NCBI RefSeq assembly: GCF_009835145.1 | Contig: NZ_APKE01000014.1 | Location: 310,001-374,000, forward strand | Direction of reading: 5' to 3' | Length of the DNA stretch: 64,000 nucleotides | Source: Profundibacterium mesophilum KAUST100406-0324 | GTDB taxonomy: Bacteria > Pseudomonadota > Alphaproteobacteria > Rhodobacterales > Rhodobacteraceae | Shown here: piece by piece, positions 1-8,388 of the stretch | Position numbering within the stretch: the first letter of the stretch is position 1 | Layout of the letters: every line of letters starts with the position of its first letter | Position numbers and translations under genes: made by a program | Notes under the pieces: model-generated | What the model was told of the DNA's origin: nothing | The model's input: only the letters and a program-made list of their open reading frames with translations | Databases searched by the model: none

Positions 1-1023
1 GGGCGGATCGAATATGCCCTGCACGGGCTGCGCAGCCTCTTTTGCCAGCCGCGCAACGCCGCCGATCCGCGCTTCCTGCGCATGGTGGCCGACATCTTCC
101 GCTTCAATTCAAAGGCCCTCGCGGCCTGCGACGATCCGGGGATGACGATCCGCGATCTGCTGGCGCGTCTGCGCACCGGGCCGTGGTTCCGGGATTACTA
201 CCTGTTGCCGCTTTCCGGCGCGATCTGGTCCACGCCGGTGCAAGGGATCCTCGATTTCCCGGCCCATGCGCTTGTCGAGTTCCTCGACAATCACAACCTG
301 CTCCAGCACAGCGGCCAGCATCAGTGGTATACGGTGAAGGGCGGTTCGGCGCGTTATGTCGAGCGGCTGGAGGCCGACCTGATCCGGCGCGGCGCGCGGA
401 TCCGCACGAATGCCGCCGTGAGCGCCGTTCACCGGGTGCCCGGCGGGGTCGAGATCACCTGCGCCGGGGGTATGCCCGAGCAGTTCGACGAGGTGGTCAT
501 GGCCACGCATTCCGATGACAGCCTGGCGCTGCTGGCCGATGCGCGGCCCGCCGAGAAGGTCCTCCTTGGCGCCGTGCGATACCAGCCCAACCGCGCCGTG
601 CTGCACCGCGACACGGCGGTGATGCCGCGCCGCCGGCGGGCCTGGGCGAGCTGGATCTACTCCGAGCCCGCGCCCCTGCCCGAAGGCGCCGCGCGCGAGC
701 GGATCGACCTGACCTACTGGATGAACTCGTTGCAGCCGATCCCGCATGACGATCCTCTCTTCGTCACCCTCAACACCGAGCGGCATATCGACGAGGCGCT
801 GATCTACGACGAGACCACGTTCCGTCATCCGGTCTTCGATCTCGCCGCGATCGACGCGCAGTCCGGCATCGCCGCGCGCAACGGCACGGATGGCACCTGG
901 TTCTGCGGCGCATGGATGCGCAACGGCTTCCACGAGGACGGCTTCGCCAGTGCCGTGGCGGTGCGCGATGCGATGCTGGCACGCGACGAGAAGGCCCAGG
1001 ACGGCGCGGTGGCCGCGGCGTGA
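1..1023 (+). CDS. FAD-dependent amine-oxidase-like protein, 5' end cut by window
   Basis: The reading frame is open from base 1, so the N-terminus, including the Rossmann GxGxxG FAD motif, lies outside the window; an internal ATG at 82 is probably not the start. The visible 340 residues have the C-terminal half of a flavin amine oxidase/desaturase-like protein. Near the end is a WFCGAWMRNGFHEDGFASA stretch, the typical last FAD contact with its Gly-rich loop. Proteins of this kind sit next to DUF1365 and a cyclopropane-fatty-acid-synthase-like methyltransferase in lipid-modification clusters of proteobacteria (family knowledge). The stop overlaps the GTG start of the next gene by four bases, so the two are translationally coupled. 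The exact substrate is unknown; action on membrane fatty acids is inferred from the neighbours. Confidence 0.85.
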   Translation, partial: GRIEYALHGLRSLFCQPRNAADPRFLRMVADIFRFNSKALAACDDPGMTIRDLLARLRTGPWFRDYYLLPLSGAIWSTPVQGILDFPAHALVEFLDNHNLLQHSGQHQWYTVKGGSARYVERLEADLIRRGARIRTNAAVSAVHRVPGGVEITCAGGMPEQFDEVVMATHSDDSLALLADARPAEKVLLGAVRYQPNRAVLHRDTAVMPRRRRAWASWIYSEPAPLPEGAARERIDLTYWMNSLQPIPHDDPLFVTLNTERHIDEALIYDETTFRHPVFDLAAIDAQSGIAARNGTDGTWFCGAWMRNGFHEDGFASAVAVRDAMLARDEKAQDGAVAAA

Positions 1024-1784
1024 GCGACGCGGTGGAATATCTCGCCGGCACCACCTTCCACGGGCGGCGCGGGGCTGTCGCGAACCGGTTTTCCTACAAG
1101 GTGGATTACCTGATCGTCGATCCCGAACACGCGCAGACCGCGCCGCGCCTGTTCGGACGCAACCGCGCCGGGGCGATCTCCCTGCACGACAGCGATCACG
1201 GCGGGCCGCCGAAGAGCGGGCTCGGGGCGCGTTGGCTGCGCACCGCGCTCGAGCAGCGCGGCCTGGGCGATATCGGCGGCGGGCGGATCGAGCTGATCAC
1301 CCAGCCGCGCGTGCTCGGGCATGTCTTCAACCCGGTGAGCTTCTGGCTGGTGCATGACCGGGCCGGCGCGCTGCGGATCGTGGTGCCCGAGGTCAGCAAC
1401 ACCTTCGGGGACCGTCACAGCTATCTGTGTCATCGCGACGACCTGGCGCCGATCACCCGCGACGACCGGCTGGAGGCGCGCAAGGTCTTCCATGTCTCGC
1501 CCTTCCAGCCGGTCGAGGGTCTTTATCGTTTCCGCTTCGACATCCGCGCCGAACGGGTCGAGATCGCGATCGATTACGAGCGCGCCGATGGCGGGCTGCT
1601 CGCCACCCTGGGCGGGCCGCGCCGTCCCCTGCGCACGCGCGACATCCTGCGGGCGGCGCTGCGCCGGCCCTTCGGCTCGCGCCGGGTGCTGGGCCTCATC
1701 CATTGGCAGGCGCTGAAGCTGTGGTGGCGCGGTGCGCGGTTCCGCCCGAGGCCGGCTCCGCCGGTCTCGCCGATCAGCCGGTGA
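1020..1784 (+). CDS. DUF1365 family protein
   Basis: 254 residues starting at GTG 1020, chosen because it overlaps the previous stop (GTGA) and because the alignable domain begins a few residues later (VEYLAGTTFHGRR). Recognisable DUF1365 features are the early HGRRGAVANRFSYKVDYL segment, GHVFNPVSFWLVHD in the middle, the EVSNTFGDRHSY motif and the late HWQALKLWWRGARF segment. The biochemical role of DUF1365 is not established; it is repeatedly linked with flavoproteins and cyclopropane/furan fatty acid enzymes in photooxidative-stress regulons of Rhodobacterales. Here it is clearly in one operon with the upstream flavoprotein. An earlier ATG (912) would lie inside the upstream gene and is rejected. 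Confidence 0.88.
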   Translation: MSDAVEYLAGTTFHGRRGAVANRFSYKVDYLIVDPEHAQTAPRLFGRNRAGAISLHDSDHGGPPKSGLGARWLRTALEQRGLGDIGGGRIELITQPRVLGHVFNPVSFWLVHDRAGALRIVVPEVSNTFGDRHSYLCHRDDLAPITRDDRLEARKVFHVSPFQPVEGLYRFRFDIRAERVEIAIDYERADGGLLATLGGPRRPLRTRDILRAALRRPFGSRRVLGLIHWQALKLWWRGARFRPRPAPPVSPISR

Positions 1785-1929
1785 GACCTATGCGCCTTCC
1801 GAACCAACCGGCTCCCATGGTGGAACCTTGCAAGGGAGCCACGCGCTTGTCAGGCGGACGGAACCGCGCCACGGCATCGCCCTGCCGAGCTCTGTTTCGC
1901 ACACGACCGCAATTCCGGAAGGCATAGGC
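1785..1929. other. Spacer between DUF1365 and DUF3833 genes with a 7-bp inverted repeat
   Basis: A 145-base gap with no credible gene. It contains an inverted repeat (GGCTCCC at 1810-1816 with GGGAGCC at 1834-1840, 17-base loop) without a following T run, so it is at best a weak structural element. In related clusters a cyclopropane-fatty-acid-synthase-like gene often sits near here; none is present. Confidence 0.4.
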
Positions 1930-2490
1930 TTGGAACTCGTCATCATCTTCATCGTCTGTGCCGCCATCGTGCTGCTGCCCGTCTGGCTGCGCTGGCGCTT
2001 CGTGTCGTTTCGCGGGCAGGCGGTGGATGAATACCAGGCGCTCGGACCGGAGCTCGATCCGCAGGTGCATCTTGCCGGGCCGCTCCTGTGCGAGGGGGTG
2101 ATCTACGGGCCGACCGGACGCGTCACCTCCCGCTTCGTCGCGAAGATGATGGGGACATGGTCGGACGGGAAGGGCATCCTGACCGAGGATTTCGTCTATG
2201 ACAGCGGCATCAAGCAGCGCCGGGAATGGCGGATCGAGCTCGACGGGCAGGCGATGCGTGCCGAGGCGGATGACGTGAAGGGACAAAGCCGGGGGTGGCT
2301 TGCCGGCCCCGCGCTGAGGATGCGCTACAAGATCGTGCTGCCGCCCGAGGATGGCGGGCATGTGCTCGACGCGGTGGACTGGATGTACCTTCTGGACAAT
2401 GGCACCCTGGTCAACCGCAGCCAGTTCCGGAAGTTCGGCATCCTGGCGGCCGAGCTCGTGGCGACCATACGCAAGGACGAGACGGCATGA
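1930..2490 (+). CDS. DUF3833 family protein, N-terminally anchored
   Basis: 186 residues. The TTG at 1930 is preferred because it follows a GGAAGG ribosome site (1917-1922) with 7-base spacing and gives a protein beginning with a hydrophobic segment (residues 2-16); the open frame reaches back to 1732 but would then run into the previous gene. After the membrane segment comes a lipocalin-like soluble domain with GPLLCEGVIYGPTGRVTSRF and LTEDFVYDSG, characteristic of DUF3833. The function is not known; the family is often a lipoprotein in the same stress-associated clusters as DUF1365, the flavoprotein and the SDR seen here. Its stop overlaps the following SDR start by four bases. The start codon is less certain than the family. 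Confidence 0.75.
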   Translation: MELVIIFIVCAAIVLLPVWLRWRFVSFRGQAVDEYQALGPELDPQVHLAGPLLCEGVIYGPTGRVTSRFVAKMMGTWSDGKGILTEDFVYDSGIKQRREWRIELDGQAMRAEADDVKGQSRGWLAGPALRMRYKIVLPPEDGGHVLDAVDWMYLLDNGTLVNRSQFRKFGILAAELVATIRKDETA

Positions 2491-3224
2491 GGGACTGGGC
2501 ATCGAAGCGCTACTGGATCGTCGGAGCCTCGGAGGGGCTGGGACGGGCGCTGTGCGAGCGGCTGAGCGCGGCGGGTGCGGAACTGGTACTCAGCGCGCGG
2601 AACGAGGAGCGGCTCGAGACACTGGCCGCCCGCCTGCCGGCGCCGGCGCGCGCGGTGCGTGTCGATGTCTCCGATTCGCGCGATGTCGCCCGCGCGGCCG
2701 GTGCCGCGGGCGAGATCGACGGTCTGGTCTATGCCGCCGGGGTCTACTGGCCGCAGGCGGCGCGTGACTGGACCCCCGAGGAGGTGACGGCGATGTGCGA
2801 CATCAACTTCACCGGCGCCGCGCGGGTGCTGGGCGAGGTGGTGCCGGGCATGGTGGCGCGCGGGCACGGGCATGTCGTGCTGACCGGCTCGCTATCGGGG
2901 TTCAGGGGGCTTCCGGGCTCGATAGGCTACAGCGCGTCCAAGGCGGGGGTCATGCATCTCGCCGAATGCCTGAGGGCGGATCTGAACGGCACCGGGGTCG
3001 AGGTGCAGCTGGTCAATCCCGGCTTCGTGCGCACCCGGCTGACCGACAAGAATGATTTCAGGATGCCGATGATCATGGAGCCGGAGGCCGCCGCGCGCGA
3101 GATCTTCGAGCATATGTGCAGCGGCGGCTTTTCCAAGTCCTTCCCGCGCAGTTTCGGCGCGCTGTTCCAGCTCTCGCGCTTCGTTCCGGCGCCGCTCTAC
3201 TACCGGCTCTTCGGTCGCGGCTGA
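2487..3224 (+). CDS. Short-chain dehydrogenase/reductase (SDR)
   Basis: 245-residue classical SDR, the usual family length. The N-terminal cofactor loop is GASEGLG, the VYAAGVYW segment corresponds to the NNAG motif, the catalytic Ser is in SLSGF and the catalytic Tyr/Lys are in YSASK. It should be an NAD(P)H-dependent oxidoreductase; the substrate cannot be read from sequence. The ATG (2487) overlaps the previous stop (ATGA), so this is the last gene of the flavoprotein/DUF1365/DUF3833/SDR unit and is probably co-transcribed with it. Such SDRs belong to the same photooxidative or lipid-modification regulons in Rhodobacter relatives (family knowledge). Confidence 0.88.
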   Translation: MRDWASKRYWIVGASEGLGRALCERLSAAGAELVLSARNEERLETLAARLPAPARAVRVDVSDSRDVARAAGAAGEIDGLVYAAGVYWPQAARDWTPEEVTAMCDINFTGAARVLGEVVPGMVARGHGHVVLTGSLSGFRGLPGSIGYSASKAGVMHLAECLRADLNGTGVEVQLVNPGFVRTRLTDKNDFRMPMIMEPEAAAREIFEHMCSGGFSKSFPRSFGALFQLSRFVPAPLYYRLFGRG

Positions 3225-3314
3225 GCATCGCCGGCGGCGCCGATGCCGCAATCGGGCCGTCATGGGGCGCAACGGGGCGTCCGCGATCGGCCGGGCGATA
3301 CGAAAGTCTGCAGG

Positions 3315-3346
3315 GGCACCGTCCCGTCAAGACCTGACACGGTGCC
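3315..3346. repeat. 8-bp inverted repeat upstream of formate dehydrogenase gene
   Basis: GGCACCGT (3315-3322) pairs perfectly with ACGGTGCC (3339-3346) across a 16-base loop, 41 bases before the formate dehydrogenase start. There is no T run, so it could be a leader structure, an operator, or an inefficient terminator for the upstream operon. Confidence 0.45.
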
Positions 3347-3387
3347 ACGGGGCGTTATGATGGCCCAAGGCACAGGGAGGTTGCGCC

Positions 3388-6168
3388 ATGTCCGACACGA
3401 TCAGGTTCACCCTCGATGGAAGCACGCTCGAGGCGCGCCCCGGCGAGACGATCTGGGAGGTGGCCAAGCGCAACGGCACCGTGATCCCGCACCTGTGCCA
3501 CAAGGATGCGCCGGGCTATCGCTCGGACGGCAACTGCCGCGCCTGCATGGTCGAGATCGAGGGCGAGCGCGTCCTCGCCGCCTCCTGCATCCGCGCGCCC
3601 GCCGAGGGCATGGTGGTCTCCTCGCAGGGCCAGCGCGAGACACAGGCGCGCCGGATGGTGATGGAGATGCTCCTGGCCGATCAGCCCGAGCGCGCCGCCG
3701 CCCATGACCGCAGCTCGCACATGTGGGACATGGCCGAGATGCAGGGCGTCACCGAGAGCCGTTTTCCGACCATCGAGCCCGAGCGCATTCCGTTGCTCGA
3801 TGACAGCCACATCGCGATGTCGGTCAATCTCGACGCCTGCATCCAGTGCGGGCTGTGCGTGCGGGCCTGCCGCGAGGTGCAGGTCAATGACGTGATCGGC
3901 ATGGCGGGACGCGGGCACGACGCCTACCCGGTCTTCGACATCGACGATCCGATGGGCGCGAGCAGCTGCGTGGCCTGCGGCGAATGCGTGCAGGCCTGCC
4001 CGACGGGCGCCTTGATGCCCGCCTCGGTGCTCGACGAGGCGCAGGAGGGCGACAGCGCCGATTTCGACAGCGAGACGAAATCCATCTGCCCCTTCTGCGG
4101 AGTGGGCTGCCAGGTCTCGATCAAGGTCAAGGATGGCAAGGTGCGCAACGTGGACGGCATCAACGGGCCGTCCAACGAGGGAAGGCTTTGCGTCAAGGGC
4201 CGCTTCGGCTTCGATTACATCCATCACGGGCACCGGCTCACCAAGCCGCTGATCCGGCGCGAGGACGCGCCCGAGAAGGGGCTCAACGTCGATCCGGGCA
4301 ACCCGCTGACCCATTTCCGCGAGGCCAGTTGGGACGAGGCGCTCGCCAAGGCGGCAGAGGGGCTCGTCGATCTGCGCAGCTATTACGGCGGCAAGACCGT
4401 GGCCGGCTTCGGCAGCGCCAAATGCACCAACGAGGAGGCCTACCTCTTCCAGAAGCTGATCCGGCAGGGCTTCCAGCACAACAACGTCGATCATTGCACA
4501 CGCCTATGCCATGCCTCCTCGGTCGCCGCCCTGATGGAGAACGTGGGCTCTGGCGCCGTCACGGCGAGCTTCAACGAGATCGAGAATGCCGACGTGGCCA
4601 TCGTCATCGGCGCCAACCCGACCGAGAACCATCCCGTCGCGGCGACCTTCTTCAAGCAGTTCGCCAAGCGGGGCGGCGATCTCATCATCATGGATCCGCG
4701 CGGCCAGGCGCTGGGCCGTCACGCCCGCTCGATGCTGCAATTCCGACCCGGCTCGGATGTCGCGATGCTCAACGCGATCATGAACGTGATCGTCGAGGAA
4801 AAGCTCTATGACAGGCAGTATGTCGAGGGCTTCACCGAAGGCTTCTTCGAGTTTCGCGAGCATATCCGCGCCTTCACCCCCGAGCGGATGGCCGAGCAAT
4901 GCGGCATTGCGCCGGACATCCTGCGCGACGTGGCGCGCCGCTTCGCCGGTGCCCAGCGCGGCATGATCTTCTGGGGCATGGGGATCAGTCAGCACGTGCA
5001 CGGCACCGACAATTCGCGCTGCCTGATCAGTCTCGCGCTGCTTTGCGGTCATGTCGGACGGCCCGGCACCGGGCTGCATCCGCTGCGCGGGCAGAACAAC
5101 GTGCAAGGCGCCTCCGATGCCGGCCTGATCCCGCAGGTCATGCCGGATTACCAGAGCGTCACCGATCCCGAAGTGCGCGAGCTCTTCCGCCACATCTGGA
5201 AGGGCACGCAGATCAATGCGGCACCGGGCCTGACGGTGGTCGAGATCATCGACGCGATGTATCGCGGCGAGATCAAGGGCCTTTACGTGCTGGGCGAGAA
5301 CCCCGCCATGTCCGACCCCGATGTCGAGCATGCGCGCGCCTCGCTCGCCAAGCTCGATCACCTTGTGGTGCAGGACATCTTCCTGACGGAAACGGCGATG
5401 TTCGCCGATGTCGTCCTGCCGGCCGCGGCCTTCCCCGAGAAGCGCGGCACCGTCACCAATACCAACCGGCAGGTGCAGATGGGCCGCCGCGCGGTGCAGG
5501 CGCCGGGCGAGGCGCGCGAGGACTGGCGGATCATCGTCGACCTGGCACGCCGGATCGGGCTCGACTGGGATTACGACGGGCCGCGGGGGGTCTTCGACGA
5601 GATGAAGATGTCGATGCGCTCGCTGCATCACATCACCTGGAAGCGGCTCGAGGCCGAGGATTCGGTGACCTATCCGTGCAGCGGCCCCGACGATCCGGGG
5701 CAATCGGTCGTCTTCGGCGACGGCTTCCCGCGCCGCGCGGGGCGCGCCAAGTTCACCCCGGCCCGCGTCACGCCCCCCGCGGAGCTGCCGGACGAGAATT
5801 TCCCGATGGTCCTGACCACGGGCCGGCAGCTGGAGCATTGGCATACCGGCTCGATGACCCGGCGGGCCAGCGTGCTCGACGCGGTCGAGCCGGAGGCGAA
5901 CTGCTCGCTGCATCCCGACACGCTGCGCCGCATCGGGGTGGTGCCCGGCGGCATGATCCGCCTGACGACGCGGCGCGGGACGCTCACCGTCATGGCCCGC
6001 GCCGACCGCGCGGTGGCCGAGGACATGGTCTTCCTGCCCTTCGCCTATGTCGAGGCGGCGGCGAATATCCTGACGAACCCGGCGCTCGATCCCTTCGGCA
6101 AGATCCCCGAGTTCAAATATGCCGCCGTCAGGGTCGAAAAGGCCGAGGACACGCTCGCCGCCGAATGA
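3388..6168 (+). CDS. Formate dehydrogenase alpha subunit (molybdopterin oxidoreductase)
   Basis: 926 residues with a GGGAGG ribosome site (3375-3380). Domain order: NuoG-type 2Fe-2S domain (Cys37, 50, 53, 67), two 4Fe-4S motifs (CIQCGLC from 151 and CVACGEC from 194), an Fe4S4 motif of the Mo subunit (CPFCGVGC 234-241 plus Cys268), molybdopterin domains, and a C-terminal dinucleotide-binding domain. The Mo ligand is Cys374 in TRLCHAS, a cysteine rather than selenocysteine enzyme. The stretch where FdsA/NuoG carry a His-Cys3 cluster (about residues 105-120) has His but no Cys, so that cluster is absent. No beta/gamma NAD-binding subunit, fdhD or chaperone gene is adjacent, so the electron acceptor is unclear. 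Confidence 0.93.
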   Translation: MSDTIRFTLDGSTLEARPGETIWEVAKRNGTVIPHLCHKDAPGYRSDGNCRACMVEIEGERVLAASCIRAPAEGMVVSSQGQRETQARRMVMEMLLADQPERAAAHDRSSHMWDMAEMQGVTESRFPTIEPERIPLLDDSHIAMSVNLDACIQCGLCVRACREVQVNDVIGMAGRGHDAYPVFDIDDPMGASSCVACGECVQACPTGALMPASVLDEAQEGDSADFDSETKSICPFCGVGCQVSIKVKDGKVRNVDGINGPSNEGRLCVKGRFGFDYIHHGHRLTKPLIRREDAPEKGLNVDPGNPLTHFREASWDEALAKAAEGLVDLRSYYGGKTVAGFGSAKCTNEEAYLFQKLIRQGFQHNNVDHCTRLCHASSVAALMENVGSGAVTASFNEIENADVAIVIGANPTENHPVAATFFKQFAKRGGDLIIMDPRGQALGRHARSMLQFRPGSDVAMLNAIMNVIVEEKLYDRQYVEGFTEGFFEFREHIRAFTPERMAEQCGIAPDILRDVARRFAGAQRGMIFWGMGISQHVHGTDNSRCLISLALLCGHVGRPGTGLHPLRGQNNVQGASDAGLIPQVMPDYQSVTDPEVRELFRHIWKGTQINAAPGLTVVEIIDAMYRGEIKGLYVLGENPAMSDPDVEHARASLAKLDHLVVQDIFLTETAMFADVVLPAAAFPEKRGTVTNTNRQVQMGRRAVQAPGEAREDWRIIVDLARRIGLDWDYDGPRGVFDEMKMSMRSLHHITWKRLEAEDSVTYPCSGPDDPGQSVVFGDGFPRRAGRAKFTPARVTPPAELPDENFPMVLTTGRQLEHWHTGSMTRRASVLDAVEPEANCSLHPDTLRRIGVVPGGMIRLTTRRGTLTVMARADRAVAEDMVFLPFAYVEAAANILTNPALDPFGKIPEFKYAAVRVEKAEDTLAAE

Positions 6169-6435
6169 GCGGCCCGCGCCGCCGGTGGCCCGATGCCGGT
6201 GCGTGCGGCCGGGAGACGGCGCGTGAAGCCGTCTATCCAGCATTAAAATATTGATAAAGCTTCGCGCCGATTCGAGAGTTTTCGCTAACATGGGGCAGAA
6301 CCTGTCGCTTCTGGCAAAAGGCGTCGCGTCGTTCTGGGAAAATGTTGACCCGTTGAAAAAACTCGCCACGGTAGGGGCAAGGATCCGCGGAAAGCGGACA
6401 CGGGGTCGGGGAGACCCGGCAAGGGAGGAACATTC
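6169..6435. promoter_or_regulatory. Leader/promoter region of the acyl-CoA synthetase-ABC operon
   Basis: This 267-base gap is distinctly AT-richer (6239-6360) than its surroundings, as expected of a promoter. It contains a direct repeat TTCTGGCAAAAG (6309-6320) and TTCTGGGAAAATG (6332-6344), offset by 23 bases or about two helical turns. TTGACC at 6344-6349 could be a -35 box, but no convincing -10 lies 16-18 bases downstream. The GGGAGGA ribosome site for the next gene is at 6423-6429. A regulator-binding role of the repeat is inference. Confidence 0.45.
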
Positions 6436-8388
6436 GTGACAGAGACATTCGTCTCCATCCCCGCGCTTCTGGCGCGGAATGCGGTGCAGTATGCGGACAA
6501 GACCGCCTACCGCGAGAAGGAATTCGGCATCTGGCAAAGCTGGAGCTGGTCCGAAACCGCCGGGGAGATCGAGGCGCTCGCGCTCGGTCTGATCGATCTG
6601 GGATTGCAGCCCGGCGAGCATGTCGCGCTGCTGGGACGCAACCGCCCGGCGCTCTACTGGGCCATGGTCGCGGTGCAATGCGCCGGCGCGGTCCCGGTGC
6701 CGCTCTATCACGACGCCGCCGCCGAGGAGGTCGCCTACGCGCTTGATCACTGCGGCGCGGTCTTCGTCATCGCCGCCGACCAGGAGCAGGTCGACAAGGT
6801 CGCGGACATCGCCTCCGGGTTGCCCAGGCTACGCCAGACGGTCTATCTCGACGGGCGCGGTCTGCGCCGCTACGACCATACCGCCCTGACATCCTATGCC
6901 GACATCCAGGAACGCGGACGCGGGGCGAAGGACCGCCTCGGGGGCGAGTTGAAGTCGCGCCGCGACGCGCTGGGATATGACGATACCTGCGTGATGCTCT
7001 ACACCTCCGGGACGACCGGGCGGCCCAAGGGCGTCGTGCTGAGCAATCGCAACATCGTCGAAAGCTCCCGCAATTCCGCCCAGTTCGACCGGCTCACCCG
7101 CGACGAGGAGGTGCTGGCCTACCTGCCGATCGCCTGGGTGGGGGATTTCATCTTCTCGATCGGGCAGGCCTACTGGACCGGCTTCTGCGTCAACTGTCCC
7201 GAGAGCCCCGAGACGATGATGACCGACCTGCGCGAGATCGGGCCGACCTATTACTTCGCGCCGCCGCGGGTCTTCGAGACGCAGCTGACCTCGGTGATGA
7301 TCCGCATGGAGGATGCGACGTGGGGCAAGAAATGGCTCTTCGACCGCTGCATGGCGCTCGCGCGCAAGGTCGGGCCGGCGATCCTCGACGGACGGCCGGT
7401 CGGCATGGCGGACAAGCTGGCCTACAGGCTGGGCGAGCTGCTGATCTACGGCCCGCTGAAGAACACGCTCGGGCTGAGCCGGGTGCGTGTCGGCTATACC
7501 GCCGGCGAGGCGATCGGGCCGGAACTCTTCGATTTCTACCGCGGTCTTGGCATCAACCTCAAGCAGCTCTACGGCCAGACCGAGGCCAGCGTCTTCATCA
7601 CCCAGCAGCCCGATAACGAGGTCCGTTCGGACACCGTGGGCGTGCCCTCTCCGGGGGTCGAGCTCAGGATCGACGATGGCGGCGAGGTTTATTACCGCTC
7701 CCCCGGCAGTTTCGTGGAATACTACAAGAATCCCGAGAGCACCGCCTCGACAAAGGATGCCGAGGGCTGGGTCGCGACGGGAGATGCCGGCTTCATCGAG
7801 GAGGAGAGCGGCCATCTGCGGATCATCGACCGCGCCAAGGATGTCGGAAAGCTGTCGGACGGGCGGATGTTCGCGCCCAAATACGTGGAGAACAAGCTCA
7901 AGTTCTATCCCAGCATCCTCGAGGCGGTGGTCTTCGGGGCAGGCCGAGACACCTGCTGCGCCTTTCTCAACATCGACCTGACAGCGGTGGGCAACTGGGC
8001 CGAGCGCAACAACATCGCCTACGGCTCCTACCAGGAGCTGAGCCAGCATCCACGGGTGCTCGAGGCGATGCGCGATCACGTGCGCGAGGTCAACGAGAGC
8101 GTCAGCGCCGACCCGATGCTGTCGGGGTGCCAGGTGAGCCGCTTTCTGGTGCTGCACAAGCAGCTCGATGCCGATGACGGCGAGTTGACGCGCACCCAGA
8201 AGGTGCGCCGCCGCATCATCGAGGAGAAATACGGCGACCTGATCGATGCGCTCTACGGGGGGCAGGACGAGATCAGCACCGAAACCGAGGTGACCTACGA
8301 GGACGGCCGGCGCGGCAAGATCAGGGCGAGGCTGAACATCCAGGATGCCGAGATCTTCCCCGCCGAGCAGCGGATCGCGGCGCAATGA
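6436..8388 (+). CDS. Long-chain acyl-CoA synthetase (AMP-binding family)
   Basis: 650 residues from GTG 6436. ANL-superfamily adenylation enzyme: the P-loop is TSGTTGRPKG (about 190-199), the YGQTEAS motif is near residue 380, and the A8 hinge region IDRAKDVGKLSDG follows. Length and insertions match long-chain (FadD-like) synthetases rather than acetyl-CoA synthetase. It activates a carboxylic acid to its CoA ester via an acyl-adenylate, in the cytoplasm. It heads an operon: the next gene's ATG overlaps its stop, and a full LIV-type ABC importer follows, so the transported ligand is probably the acid activated here. Chain length or aromatic specificity cannot be deduced. Confidence 0.88.
   Translation: MTETFVSIPALLARNAVQYADKTAYREKEFGIWQSWSWSETAGEIEALALGLIDLGLQPGEHVALLGRNRPALYWAMVAVQCAGAVPVPLYHDAAAEEVAYALDHCGAVFVIAADQEQVDKVADIASGLPRLRQTVYLDGRGLRRYDHTALTSYADIQERGRGAKDRLGGELKSRRDALGYDDTCVMLYTSGTTGRPKGVVLSNRNIVESSRNSAQFDRLTRDEEVLAYLPIAWVGDFIFSIGQAYWTGFCVNCPESPETMMTDLREIGPTYYFAPPRVFETQLTSVMIRMEDATWGKKWLFDRCMALARKVGPAILDGRPVGMADKLAYRLGELLIYGPLKNTLGLSRVRVGYTAGEAIGPELFDFYRGLGINLKQLYGQTEASVFITQQPDNEVRSDTVGVPSPGVELRIDDGGEVYYRSPGSFVEYYKNPESTASTKDAEGWVATGDAGFIEEESGHLRIIDRAKDVGKLSDGRMFAPKYVENKLKFYPSILEAVVFGAGRDTCCAFLNIDLTAVGNWAERNNIAYGSYQELSQHPRVLEAMRDHVREVNESVSADPMLSGCQVSRFLVLHKQLDADDGELTRTQKVRRRIIEEKYGDLIDALYGGQDEISTETEVTYEDGRRGKIRARLNIQDAEIFPAEQRIAAQ

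Noticed and set aside
4504-6750. Long open frame on - opposite the formate dehydrogenase and the start of the acyl-CoA synthetase gene
   Set aside because: It runs antisense across two real genes and their intergenic region, with no motif or ribosome site.
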